Below are positions 8,015 through 15,507 of a stretch of DNA of 64,000 bases, piece by piece. Source of the DNA: Sphingomonas sp. PsM26 (GTDB lineage Bacteria > Pseudomonadota > Alphaproteobacteria > Sphingomonadales > Sphingomonadaceae); assembly GCA_030433805.1 (NCBI GenBank), contig JARUXA010000017.1, positions 1-64,000 of the forward strand, in the 5' to 3' direction. The position numbers and the translations under genes are program-made. Position 1 is the first letter of the stretch. Each line of letters begins with the position of its first letter. Below the pieces are notes generated by a model that did no database searches, was not told where the DNA came from, and saw only the letters and a list, made by a program, of their open reading frames with translations.

Positions 8015-9934
8015 ATGGCCAACCCCTTCCTCCGCCGCGCGACCGAGTACGTCCGGGATGATGCTTCGTTCCTTTCGATCGTGAGCCCGACACCGCTCAC
8101 CACCTTCCTGGCGAAGAACAAGCACAAAGACGACATGTTCGAGGTGCCCGTGCGCATCATCGGGTCACCGGGTAGCGGCAAAACGATGCTGGCTACGCTT
8201 GCCGAGTTCAAGATGGTCGAGGCGATCCTCAAGGACCAGACCAATCCAACGAACCGTACGCTCGCCGCCGCCCTTGCGGAGGCGGGCTTGCTCCAATCGG
8301 CGATCCCGCACGTCGCCGCAGTCCGCGTCCCAATGGAATCGGAGTACCGAGAATTCTGGGAGCTGCCCTACGATCCCGCGGTGAAGACCAAGCTCGCGTT
8401 CTGGCTTGTGCAGGCGCGGGCGATGCTCGGTCTAATCCGCAATCTGACGGCGAACCGGACACGCAGCCTCGACGGTATTCGCTTCGTGCCCCGGGCGACC
8501 TACGAAGCGCACTTGGAGCAGATCGGAGGACTCACCGCCGAGGGCGTCCGCGACCGGGCGCTCGCCGTGCAGCGCGCCATCTACTCCATCGGCGCGGGCC
8601 TCAGGCCGCCAAAGCTCGGCGACTTGCCGGAGGATGCCACCGCTCCCTATGCGCCCTTCGACGCCATCCAGCGCATCCGCATCGAATGGCAGGGCGAGCC
8701 GATTGAAGTCGCCCCCCTCGTGATGCTCGACGACGTGCATGCTCTGCATCACGACCAGCTCGAGGCGATGTTCGAGACGCTGTCGCACCGAGAGATGAAG
8801 TTCGGGCGCTGGATGATGATGCGCCTCGACGGGCTCAGCCCCGGCGCCGTCCTGCGCTCCCCGGGAGCGCAGGCGTCGCACGGCCGCGCGCAGGGCCGGG
8901 ACTTTGTCGACATCCGGATGCAGGTCGTCGAGGATGGGAAGAAGGGACCAGCTCGGGTCCAGTTCCGCACCATGGCCAAGGACATGGCGAAGCGCTACCT
9001 GCCGCTCGTCGAGGCGCTCAGGAACCGGGGCGCAACCGACATCGAGCGCCTGCTCCCGTCCGAGCCGCCGAGTGTCACCGCGCCCCAGCTCCGCTCCGTC
9101 CGTGAGAAGGTCGACCGCGACCAAGCAAAACTCGGTATCAGCGCCTCGCGTCGCGCCGAGATCGACGCGCTCGTAGCCGGCTTCCTTGATAAATCGAAGT
9201 CCTACGACGATGGCCCCGAAGTCGCGCTTGCGATGGTGCGCATCCTGCTCCACCGCTACGCTGTCCGCATCACGCGGGCGGCGCCCTCGCTATTTCAGGA
9301 CATCGACCCCGATCCCAAGACGCCGCTGAAGGCGGACGCCGATGTGGCCCACGGCGCGCGCCTCCACCTGCACCACGAAATCAAACGGCCGTTCCACTAC
9401 GGCATCGACGACATATGCGACGCCAGCAACGAAAACGCTGAAATATTCCTTCAGTACGCCGGCGCGCTAGTCGCAAACATTGAAACGCGTGCGATCCGCA
9501 ACGAAGAGCTGCGGCTCCCGCCCAAGGAACAGCAGAAAGTACTGTCTAACAAGGCGCGGGCTATTATGGACGGCTGGGCGTTCCCACAGGCCGCCCGTGT
9601 GCGCAGTCTGGTCGATGCGATCGGCCGTGACTGTCAGGCAGAATCGCTTCTCCCGAACGCCCCCCTCGGGGCGGGTGCCAACGCGGTCGCAATCCTTGAG
9701 GATGATATGCAGGCGCTTCCGCTCGACGACGAGCTGGGAACGGTGCTCAAGCACGCGATCGCGAACGGTGCCCTCACTATCGAGCGCGACTACGGCCAGG
9801 GTGGTAAGCTTTGGGCCCTGATCGAGCTAACCGGAACCGTCAGTTTGGTCCACGGGCTAACCTACAACCGCGGCGGGTTCCTTCCCAAGCGGGTCCGCTA
9901 CCTTCGCGACGCGGCGGGGATCGCCGATGCGTGA
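8015..9934 (+). CDS. P-loop (AAA/ORC-CDC6-like) ATPase of the island
   Basis: The product is 639 residues. Walker A is GSPGSGKT at residues 50-57, and Walker B is PLVMLDDVH with Asp239-Asp240. The roughly 190-residue spacing between them contains a long helical insert. After the ATPase core there is about 350 residues of mostly helical sequence, possibly a winged-helix plus sensor region as in STAND or ORC/CDC6-like ATPases. No transmembrane segment is seen. An AGAAG ribosome site precedes the ATG. Its stop overlaps the next start by 8 bases, so translation is probably coupled. The likely role is a switch or oligomeric platform controlling the PRTase partner; this is inferred from gene order. 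Confidence 0.75.
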   Translation: MANPFLRRATEYVRDDASFLSIVSPTPLTTFLAKNKHKDDMFEVPVRIIGSPGSGKTMLATLAEFKMVEAILKDQTNPTNRTLAAALAEAGLLQSAIPHVAAVRVPMESEYREFWELPYDPAVKTKLAFWLVQARAMLGLIRNLTANRTRSLDGIRFVPRATYEAHLEQIGGLTAEGVRDRALAVQRAIYSIGAGLRPPKLGDLPEDATAPYAPFDAIQRIRIEWQGEPIEVAPLVMLDDVHALHHDQLEAMFETLSHREMKFGRWMMMRLDGLSPGAVLRSPGAQASHGRAQGRDFVDIRMQVVEDGKKGPARVQFRTMAKDMAKRYLPLVEALRNRGATDIERLLPSEPPSVTAPQLRSVREKVDRDQAKLGISASRRAEIDALVAGFLDKSKSYDDGPEVALAMVRILLHRYAVRITRAAPSLFQDIDPDPKTPLKADADVAHGARLHLHHEIKRPFHYGIDDICDASNENAEIFLQYAGALVANIETRAIRNEELRLPPKEQQKVLSNKARAIMDGWAFPQAARVRSLVDAIGRDCQAESLLPNAPLGAGANAVAILEDDMQALPLDDELGTVLKHAIANGALTIERDYGQGGKLWALIELTGTVSLVHGLTYNRGGFLPKRVRYLRDAAGIADA

Positions 9935-11027
9935 GCATTGGGCCAATTGCATAACCAACTTCGACGACGACGTCGCCGGGTTCATCGCCGACTACTTCGC
10001 CAACACGGAACGCAGGGTGCTACTAGTAGCCGCCGCCGGGTTTGACCCGCGGTCTAGACGCGTGTCTAAGATGCTCGCAGACGCGCTTGGCGACCGGCTG
10101 AGCGCCTACTACATCCGCGAGGACCGGCCGGGCGCGACGGACGAGCTCATGAAGCGCGCCGACGAAAACGAGGCTGCGCTCAAGCTGATCGTGCCCAATT
10201 CGAAGGTATTCACCCTACCAGTGTTCGCGGACGACGGTGCGCCGGTCGGCGGCGCGCGGCTTGTCACCAAGATGGCCGCCAATCCGATTGGCGAGGGGAT
10301 CACAGACGTGATCCTCGATCTTAGCGCACTCTCCATCGGGATAGGTTTCCCCGCCGCGAAGCTGCTGCTCGAGGATTGCGAAGCGACGGACGGCATGGCC
10401 TTCCACCTTATGATCGTCTCGAACCCCGAGCTCGATGACCGGATCACGAGCGTACCCTCCAACCGCATCAGCCCTGTCAAGGGCTATGCCCCGGACGTCG
10501 GCCTCAGTTCGCTTGAGGTGGCGCAGATCTGGATCCCGCAGCTGGCGCGCGGCCGCGCCTCAACGCTAACGCAGATTGATGCGGCGAGCGAGCGCTGGTA
10601 TAAGGTCTGCCCGGTGCTGCCGTTCCCCGCGCGCAACCCTAGACGCGCCGACGACTTGCTCACTGAATACCAAAACGAGCTGGTCAACGAGTGGGAGATC
10701 GACCCGCGCGACATCGTTTACGCGTCAGAAAAGAACCCGCTCGACTGCTTCCGCACACTTTCCACATTGAAGGAGCGGTTTGACCGGACCATGGAAAAGA
10801 CCTACCAGCCGCAAATGGTCCTGTCGCCCGTCGGCAGCAAGGTCCTTGCGGCTGGCGCGATGATGGCTGCGATCGAGCACGGTATGTCGGTCCAGTATGT
10901 CGAGACCGAAAGCTACGAGTTTGCCGACGCGGCACCCGTGGCGGGTGATCCGCCTGACATGCTGGTGCACATGGTTCTTTCGGGCCCGCTCTACGAAGGC
11001 TACGCCGCCGGGATCCAGCCGGAATGA
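9927..11027 (+). CDS. Unknown island protein with Rossmann-like halves
   Basis: The product is 366 residues and matches no family I recognise. It begins with a conserved-looking segment RRVLLVAAAGFDPRSRRVSKM, which resembles a Rossmann strand-loop-helix. Near the C-terminus there is PVGSKVLAAGAMMAAIEHGM followed by a strand (SVQYVE). That Gly-Ser-Lys turn after a strand, with small residues on the next helix, is reminiscent of ligand-binding turns in CARF-like sensor domains, but the match is weak. It overlaps the ATPase by 8 bases and the next gene by 4 (ATGA), which argues for equal stoichiometry with the other members. Confidence 0.6.
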   Translation: MREHWANCITNFDDDVAGFIADYFANTERRVLLVAAAGFDPRSRRVSKMLADALGDRLSAYYIREDRPGATDELMKRADENEAALKLIVPNSKVFTLPVFADDGAPVGGARLVTKMAANPIGEGITDVILDLSALSIGIGFPAAKLLLEDCEATDGMAFHLMIVSNPELDDRITSVPSNRISPVKGYAPDVGLSSLEVAQIWIPQLARGRASTLTQIDAASERWYKVCPVLPFPARNPRRADDLLTEYQNELVNEWEIDPRDIVYASEKNPLDCFRTLSTLKERFDRTMEKTYQPQMVLSPVGSKVLAAGAMMAAIEHGMSVQYVETESYEFADAAPVAGDPPDMLVHMVLSGPLYEGYAAGIQPE

Positions 11028-12967
11028 GAACCCCGCGCCTGAGCTCGAAGCTTGATGGACTGCCCGCCACGCTCGACCTGTTCAATTCCTACGACTGCTC
11101 CGGGATGGCCGAATCGCTCGCGCTGGGTACAGGCCGCCACGTGCTCGCGATCGGCTCGGGGGGGTCGATGATCGCCGCCGAGTATCTCGCGCGCTGCCGC
11201 GACACGCTCGGCCTCGGCCCGACGACCGTCGTCACCCCCATGCAAGGTGTGCTCGACAACCACCGGCTGGACGCGAGCGAGGTCTGGCTATTCAGCGCCG
11301 GCGGCGACAACCCGGACGTCTGCGCTGCCGCGCGCGCCGCTATCGACCGCGGATGCGCGGCTCTGCTCCTCGTGACCCGCAACCCGAGGGGCGCAGCGGC
11401 CTCGATCGTCGCCGGGAGCGGCGGAAGGGTCCATCTCGTCCCCGTTGCGGACGAGAAGGACGGTTATCTCGCAACGCACTCGCTGCTTGCAATGACTACG
11501 GCGCTCCTACTCGCTAGCGGCATCGCGTCACGGCAGGCTAGGACGGCGTCGGACATGCTCGACCGGCTCGTCACCCGCCTCACCGCGTCGCGCCTTGCCA
11601 AGTATCGGGCCTACTTGGTCCAACAATGGAGCGGGCTGCGCCTCACTGACACCATCGTGATCGCCGCCGATCCGCTGCTACGCCCGATTGCCTCGCTTCT
11701 TGACACGTCGCTCTGGGAGGCATCGCTCTGCCCCGTCCAAACAACCGACTTCCGCAACCTGGCGCACGGGCGCCACGCTTGGCTCAATCGCCGCGCCGCT
11801 GACACCGTCGTGCTGGCGCTCACTGGGATCTCGTCCCAAGTGACATGGTCGGCAATCGAGAATGTGCTTCCAACAGACATCCGCCGCAGGGTCGCCGACC
11901 ATGGCGGCTGCGGTCGGCTCGACAACCTGCTCGGCATCATCGACGGCCTGTCGCTGATCGAGGCGTTCGGTGAGGTTCTGGGTATTGATCCCGGCAAGCC
12001 TGGCATCGGCGAGTTCGGCCGCGCGATGTACGATGACCGCTCGCTGGAGGTAGTCGCCGAGGGACTGTCGGCGCGGGTGCGCCATAAACGCGCGGCAATT
12101 ACGAAGGCCGACGGCGCGCTTTCAACCGACGCGACCCTCGCGCTGATCGGGCGTGAGCGGCTGGAGATCCTGCAGTCGGCAGACGTGGGCGGGCTGGTGT
12201 TCGACTATGACGGCACGATCGTCCAGACAGACAGCAGGTTCGACCTCCCAAATCAGGAGATCGTCGACGAGCTCGTGCGACTGCACCGCGCTGGCGTCAG
12301 GCTGGGCGTCGCGACTGGGCGGGGCGGATCGGCCGGCGCGGACCTGCGAAAAGTTCTGCCGGCTGATGTGCCGCCGTCGATCCTGATCGGCTACTACAAC
12401 GGCGGGCATCTGCGTACCGCGGACATCGACATTGATACCGATCCGCCCGCGCAGAACGGGGCTATCGCCGCGACAGCCACCTGGCTTGATGGACGCAACG
12501 ACCTGTTCCTAGACAAGGTTTTCAAGACGCGGCCGATCCAGATTGGTCTAGACATGGATCGCCTCCGGCACCCCTACCGGTTCGCCCTCGACCTCTCGGA
12601 ATGCCCGCAGGTAGCAAGCGGTAAAGTCAGGATTCTCGCCTCTGGTCACAGCTTTGACATCGTCCCTTCAACGTCAACCAAAATGTCGGTTGTGGACGCG
12701 GTGCGCGAACAGGCGCGACCCGGCTCCGAAATTCTCTGCTTCGGAGACAGCGGCTCCTCCTGCGGCAACGACCATTCGCTGCTCGCACACCCCTACGGCG
12801 TGAGTGTCGGTGAAGTATGCGACGCGGTGGACGGTTGCTGGTCGCTGTTCGGTGGAGCGCTCAGCGGTCCCGAAGCTCTTCTCAGGACGTTAAGGGCTCT
12901 GGTAGTATCAACGAACGGAGGGATACGGCTCGACGCCTCCCTTCTAACGCTAGACGCGATGATTTAA
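11024..12967 (+). CDS. SIS-domain / HAD-phosphatase fusion protein
   Basis: The product is 647 residues with two enzyme domains. Residues about 25-360 form a SIS (sugar isomerase) region: HVLAIGSGGSMIAAEYLA is the phosphosugar-binding turn, WLFSAGGDNPDV is the second SIS motif, and there is a probable second SIS half after 190. Residues about 385-630 form a HAD hydrolase: FDYDGTIV with nucleophile Asp394 and acid/base Asp396, VATGRG (motif II), and the acidic motif GDSGSSCGND with Asp575 and Asp583. An isomerase fused to a phosphatase suggests handling of a phosphosugar intermediate. It overlaps the preceding gene by 4 bases and is followed after 20 bases by a PfkB kinase. Confidence 0.85.
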   Translation: MRTPRLSSKLDGLPATLDLFNSYDCSGMAESLALGTGRHVLAIGSGGSMIAAEYLARCRDTLGLGPTTVVTPMQGVLDNHRLDASEVWLFSAGGDNPDVCAAARAAIDRGCAALLLVTRNPRGAAASIVAGSGGRVHLVPVADEKDGYLATHSLLAMTTALLLASGIASRQARTASDMLDRLVTRLTASRLAKYRAYLVQQWSGLRLTDTIVIAADPLLRPIASLLDTSLWEASLCPVQTTDFRNLAHGRHAWLNRRAADTVVLALTGISSQVTWSAIENVLPTDIRRRVADHGGCGRLDNLLGIIDGLSLIEAFGEVLGIDPGKPGIGEFGRAMYDDRSLEVVAEGLSARVRHKRAAITKADGALSTDATLALIGRERLEILQSADVGGLVFDYDGTIVQTDSRFDLPNQEIVDELVRLHRAGVRLGVATGRGGSAGADLRKVLPADVPPSILIGYYNGGHLRTADIDIDTDPPAQNGAIAATATWLDGRNDLFLDKVFKTRPIQIGLDMDRLRHPYRFALDLSECPQVASGKVRILASGHSFDIVPSTSTKMSVVDAVREQARPGSEILCFGDSGSSCGNDHSLLAHPYGVSVGEVCDAVDGCWSLFGGALSGPEALLRTLRALVVSTNGGIRLDASLLTLDAMI

Positions 12968-12987
12968 GCAAAGTACAAAACAAGAAC

Positions 12988-13938
12988 ATGAACACCTCGA
13001 CTCACATCAAATATCGCTTCGACGTGGCGGGAACGGGACTGACTGTCCTAGATCGTATCTACACCGACGGCGATCTAGCCGACGAGGCTCTGGGAGGGTC
13101 CTGCGGCAACGTGCTGCTGTCGCTCGCCATGCTCCACCGCAACGTCGTGCCGGTGATCATGCTGGGCGACGACGACGAAGGCCTCCGCCTCGTCGCCGAG
13201 TTCGTCGAGGCCGGAGCGGTCGTCGACCACATCCACCGCAAAGCCGGGACCCGCTCGCCTGTTATCGCGCAGGAACTCGACACAGCGTCCGGCGAGCATG
13301 GCTTCAGGTTCACCTGTCCGGACACCGATGAGGCGCTCCCGCAATACGAGCCGATCGGCGAAAGCGAGGTCGCGGCAGCGCAGGAGGTACTGACCCAATG
13401 CGGTGTGTTTTACGCCGACCGGCTGTCGCGCAGCATCCTCGACGCCATGAAGGCGGCGCGGCTATCCGGCGCGATCGTGTTCTTTGAGCCTTCGGACGTC
13501 GACCAAGACGAGCTGTTTAACGAGGCGCTCGGCTTGGTGTCGATTCTCAAGTATTCGATTGACCGATTGGGCGAGCGCTTGGCCCAGCTCGACAACAACT
13601 GCATCCGGGTCGTGACCCACGGCGCCGCCGGCCTTGAGGTCCACTACAATCACAACGCGGTCTGGTGCTCGGCAGTGGACGCGCCAGCGGTGCTGGACAC
13701 CTGCGGATCGGGAGATATGGTTAGCGTCGGGATGATCGACTGGATGCTGTCGTCGGGCCTGCGCGCTGACGACTTGAGCGCCACCGTATTGTTGGAGGGG
13801 GTGTTTGCCGGCCAGCGTCTGGCCGCCGAGAACTGTGCGTTCGCAGGCGCCCGCGGACTCTTCAAAAAATGCGGGCCTGGATATGCCCGTGAGGTACTAG
13901 CCGAAGGGCCCCGCGGCTACTCCGCCGCGACGAGGTAG
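12988..13938 (+). CDS. PfkB-family (ribokinase-like) carbohydrate/nucleoside kinase
   Basis: The product is 316 residues. The family signature DTCGSGDM carries the anion-hole glycines and the catalytic base Asp243. The N-terminal Gly-Gly motif (LGGSCGNVLLSLAML) fits substrate binding. The substrate is not evident; sugars, nucleosides and aminoimidazole ribosides are all possible. The ATG at 12988 gives a normal N-terminus; a frame reaching back to 12817 overlaps the SIS-HAD gene out of phase and looks non-coding. The 3' end overlaps the convergent NADAR gene by 22 bases. Together with SIS, HAD and PRTase neighbours, it completes a set able to phosphorylate, isomerise, dephosphorylate and ribosylate. 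Confidence 0.85.
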   Translation: MNTSTHIKYRFDVAGTGLTVLDRIYTDGDLADEALGGSCGNVLLSLAMLHRNVVPVIMLGDDDEGLRLVAEFVEAGAVVDHIHRKAGTRSPVIAQELDTASGEHGFRFTCPDTDEALPQYEPIGESEVAAAQEVLTQCGVFYADRLSRSILDAMKAARLSGAIVFFEPSDVDQDELFNEALGLVSILKYSIDRLGERLAQLDNNCIRVVTHGAAGLEVHYNHNAVWCSAVDAPAVLDTCGSGDMVSVGMIDWMLSSGLRADDLSATVLLEGVFAGQRLAAENCAFAGARGLFKKCGPGYAREVLAEGPRGYSAATR

Positions 13939-14399
13939 CCCTCGGCCTCCTGACGAAGTTCTTCGCGCACCCCCATCAGCAAAACGCCAAGCATGTTGCG
14001 ACCGGTGCCGTTCACCTCGCCCCACAAGCGATTGACCTCGTTGTCGACGGTCGCCGACTCCACCAGCCGCGCATTTTCCGTAGACAGAAGCAGAGTCCGC
14101 AGGTCGGAATGCTGCGAAAACTTAGCGCGGAGGACGCCGCGCATGCGGTCGAACTTTGAAGTCGACCAGCCCGGGGCCACGTCCCAGTAGTAAAGGCCGT
14201 GCGCCGCCATCGCGAGTAGCGCGGGCGACGGCGCAGACATAAGCCACTTCTTTACTTCGGGCTTGCGCGCCTTGCCAGCCTGGTAGGCGTGCTCGCTCGT
14301 CACAAAGGTCTCTCCCTCGAATTCTATTTGCCGCCGGTAGAGGTTGCTAAACGCCCCGTAGGGCTTTTCGCTGGCCCGATAGAACCGGATCTCGTCCAT
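13917..14399 (-). CDS. NADAR-family N-glycosidase-like protein (YbiA/DUF1768)
   Basis: The product is 160 residues, the usual size. Visible signatures are YGAFSNLYRRQIEFEGETF, TSEHAYQAGKA and the C-terminal NGTGRNMLGVLLMGVREEL. NADAR proteins cleave N-glycosidic bonds: YbiA acts on riboflavin-pathway intermediates, and other members remove ADP-ribose from guanine in DNA. It has an excellent ribosome site (AAGGAGGG) 6 bases before the ATG. It is convergent with the PfkB gene, overlapping by 22 bases, and divergent from the HTH gene, so it is expressed separately from the operon. A protective or clean-up function in the same system is inferred. Confidence 0.85.
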   Translation of the reverse strand: MDEIRFYRASEKPYGAFSNLYRRQIEFEGETFVTSEHAYQAGKARKPEVKKWLMSAPSPALLAMAAHGLYYWDVAPGWSTSKFDRMRGVLRAKFSQHSDLRTLLLSTENARLVESATVDNEVNRLWGEVNGTGRNMLGVLLMGVREELRQEAEGYLVAAE

Positions 14400-14411
14400 T
14401 CGAACCCTCCT

Positions 14412-14447
14412 TGCAAATACTCTCTAAGATTGGCATGTTAATTTGCA
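14412..14447. promoter_or_regulatory. Candidate operator: 7-bp inverted repeat between NADAR and HTH genes
   Basis: TGCAAAT (14412-14418) is repeated in inverted orientation as ATTTGCA (14441-14447), with 22 bases between. The right arm overlaps the HTH start codon at 14447 and the left arm lies 13 bases from the NADAR start. This is a natural place for autoregulation by the HTH protein. TTGCAA (14411) with CATGTT 17 bases later could also be a promoter giving a leaderless HTH transcript. Confidence 0.4.
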
Positions 14448-14797
14448 TGAAGCCGACAATCAAGCAGCTTGATGACCTGAAGACTAAAATCGTCAAGGCA
14501 CGAGCCGCGAAGACGCTGACCAACGCTGAGCTGGGAAGGATGTCGTGTGTTCATCCCAGCCAGGTAGCGCGCATCTGCGAGGGCGGCTTCAAGACGTTCA
14601 GTCACAACGTCGTACAAGTCTGTAAAGCGCTCGACGTGACTGTACCAAGGCTAGAGCCGAAGCAGGGCGGTATGGCGCCCGAATGGGCACAGGCGATGTC
14701 CAGCATGCGACGAATATGGGACCAAACCCCCGAAGGCGCACAGGTTATCAAGCGAATTCTCGACGCGATCGCTGACCTGCAGGCGCGAGCGGATTGA
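14447..14797 (+). CDS. Small HTH (XRE-like) regulator
   Basis: The product is about 116 residues. A helix-turn-helix is readable near residues 20-65: LTNAELGRMSCVHPSQVARI, then NVVQVCKALDV, the layout of Cro/C1-type domains. The C-terminal half (GAQVIKRILDAIADLQ) is helical and may mediate dimerisation. The ATG at 14447 gives the domain directly; ATG 14435 and TTG 14411 are alternatives, and none has a strong ribosome site, consistent with leaderless or weak translation. It is the last gene of the island and probably regulates it. The inverted repeat covering its start supports autoregulation. Confidence 0.7.
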   Translation: MKPTIKQLDDLKTKIVKARAAKTLTNAELGRMSCVHPSQVARICEGGFKTFSHNVVQVCKALDVTVPRLEPKQGGMAPEWAQAMSSMRRIWDQTPEGAQVIKRILDAIADLQARAD

Positions 14798-15089
14798 AGA
14801 AGCGCTGCGTGGTGCCATGGGTCTCGTCGATCGTAACCGAATTAGGGCGGCGTGCTCGTGCGACGTCCCTGCCCCCAGTCACTAGAAAGGTGTCGGCTCA
14901 TACCCGGCGCGGGGAAGTCAGCGGACCGCCTGAGCAGAGGCTCGCGGAACAGGTCGGTCGATTCGCGCTTTATGATCCAGCCTGCGCAGCTGACCTTTTG
15001 GCTTTCCGACAAACTATCTGTAGCGCTGGGCCGTCATTCCAGTACAGATGGAGATAATCGCGGAAGAAGCATTGATAAATCAGGGAAAT
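14798..15089. other. Non-coding junction region left of the tRNA fragment
   Basis: No convincing gene is seen in these 292 bases between the HTH gene and the tRNA-Lys fragment. Open frames here are arginine-rich and lack ribosome sites. The normal D-arm and acceptor 5' strand of a tRNA are absent immediately before 15090, so this is probably element-end DNA. Confidence 0.4.
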
Positions 15090-15141
15090 CAGCTGACTCT
15101 TAATCAGCGGGTCCTTGGTTCGAGCCCAAGTGCGTCCACCA
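15090..15141 (+). other. tRNA-Lys(CTT) 3' fragment, probable integration (att) scar
   Basis: The anticodon arm is intact: stem GCTGA (15092-15096), loop CTCTTAA with anticodon CTT, stem TCAGC (15104-15108). The T arm is also intact (CTTGG, loop TTCGAGC, CCAAG, 15114-15130). The acceptor 3' strand TGCGTCC, discriminator A and CCA follow (to 15141). The 5' half, including D arm and GGACGCA acceptor strand, is missing. This is the classic right-end duplicate left when an element integrates into the 3' end of a tRNA gene. By orientation the element should lie to the left, with the intact gene beyond the window start. Confidence 0.75.
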
Positions 15142-15507
15142 CTCCTTATATTGAAATCGTTAGGTTTTTGGTCGAAGCGCGCGAGCGCTCCGGCACGCTT
15201 TCCGACACACACATTTCGTTCTGGCTTCGTCAAGAAACCCGATCGCGGCGTTATAGCTGCGTCGTCCGCCAGCGATCCGACGCGCCTATTCGGCGTTCGC
15301 CTTCGAGTGACAGCGAGCGTCTTGTGACGGCAGACCGGGCGCACTTCGCCTTCGCCCACGTCGCCAATGCCGCCATGCCGGAAGCCGGTGACCGGCATAT
15401 CTTTGGGCAGGCCGACGACGTCGAAGATGGCGCTATGGACGTTTGGCAGGAGAGCGCTAGTACCCCCAAAAGGGCCAAGGACTTTCCTTAGATTACCAGG
15501 GGTAGCT
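15142..15507. other. Region without a supported gene right of the tRNA fragment
   Basis: These 366 bases contain only shadow-like frames with no good start sites. The stretch ends in the AGGGG ribosome site of the lipoprotein gene at 15508. Confidence 0.35.

Noticed and set aside
14960..14990. GGAAC near 14947 considered as an EcfG promoter
   Set aside because: No GTT lies 16-17 bases downstream and no gene follows closely.
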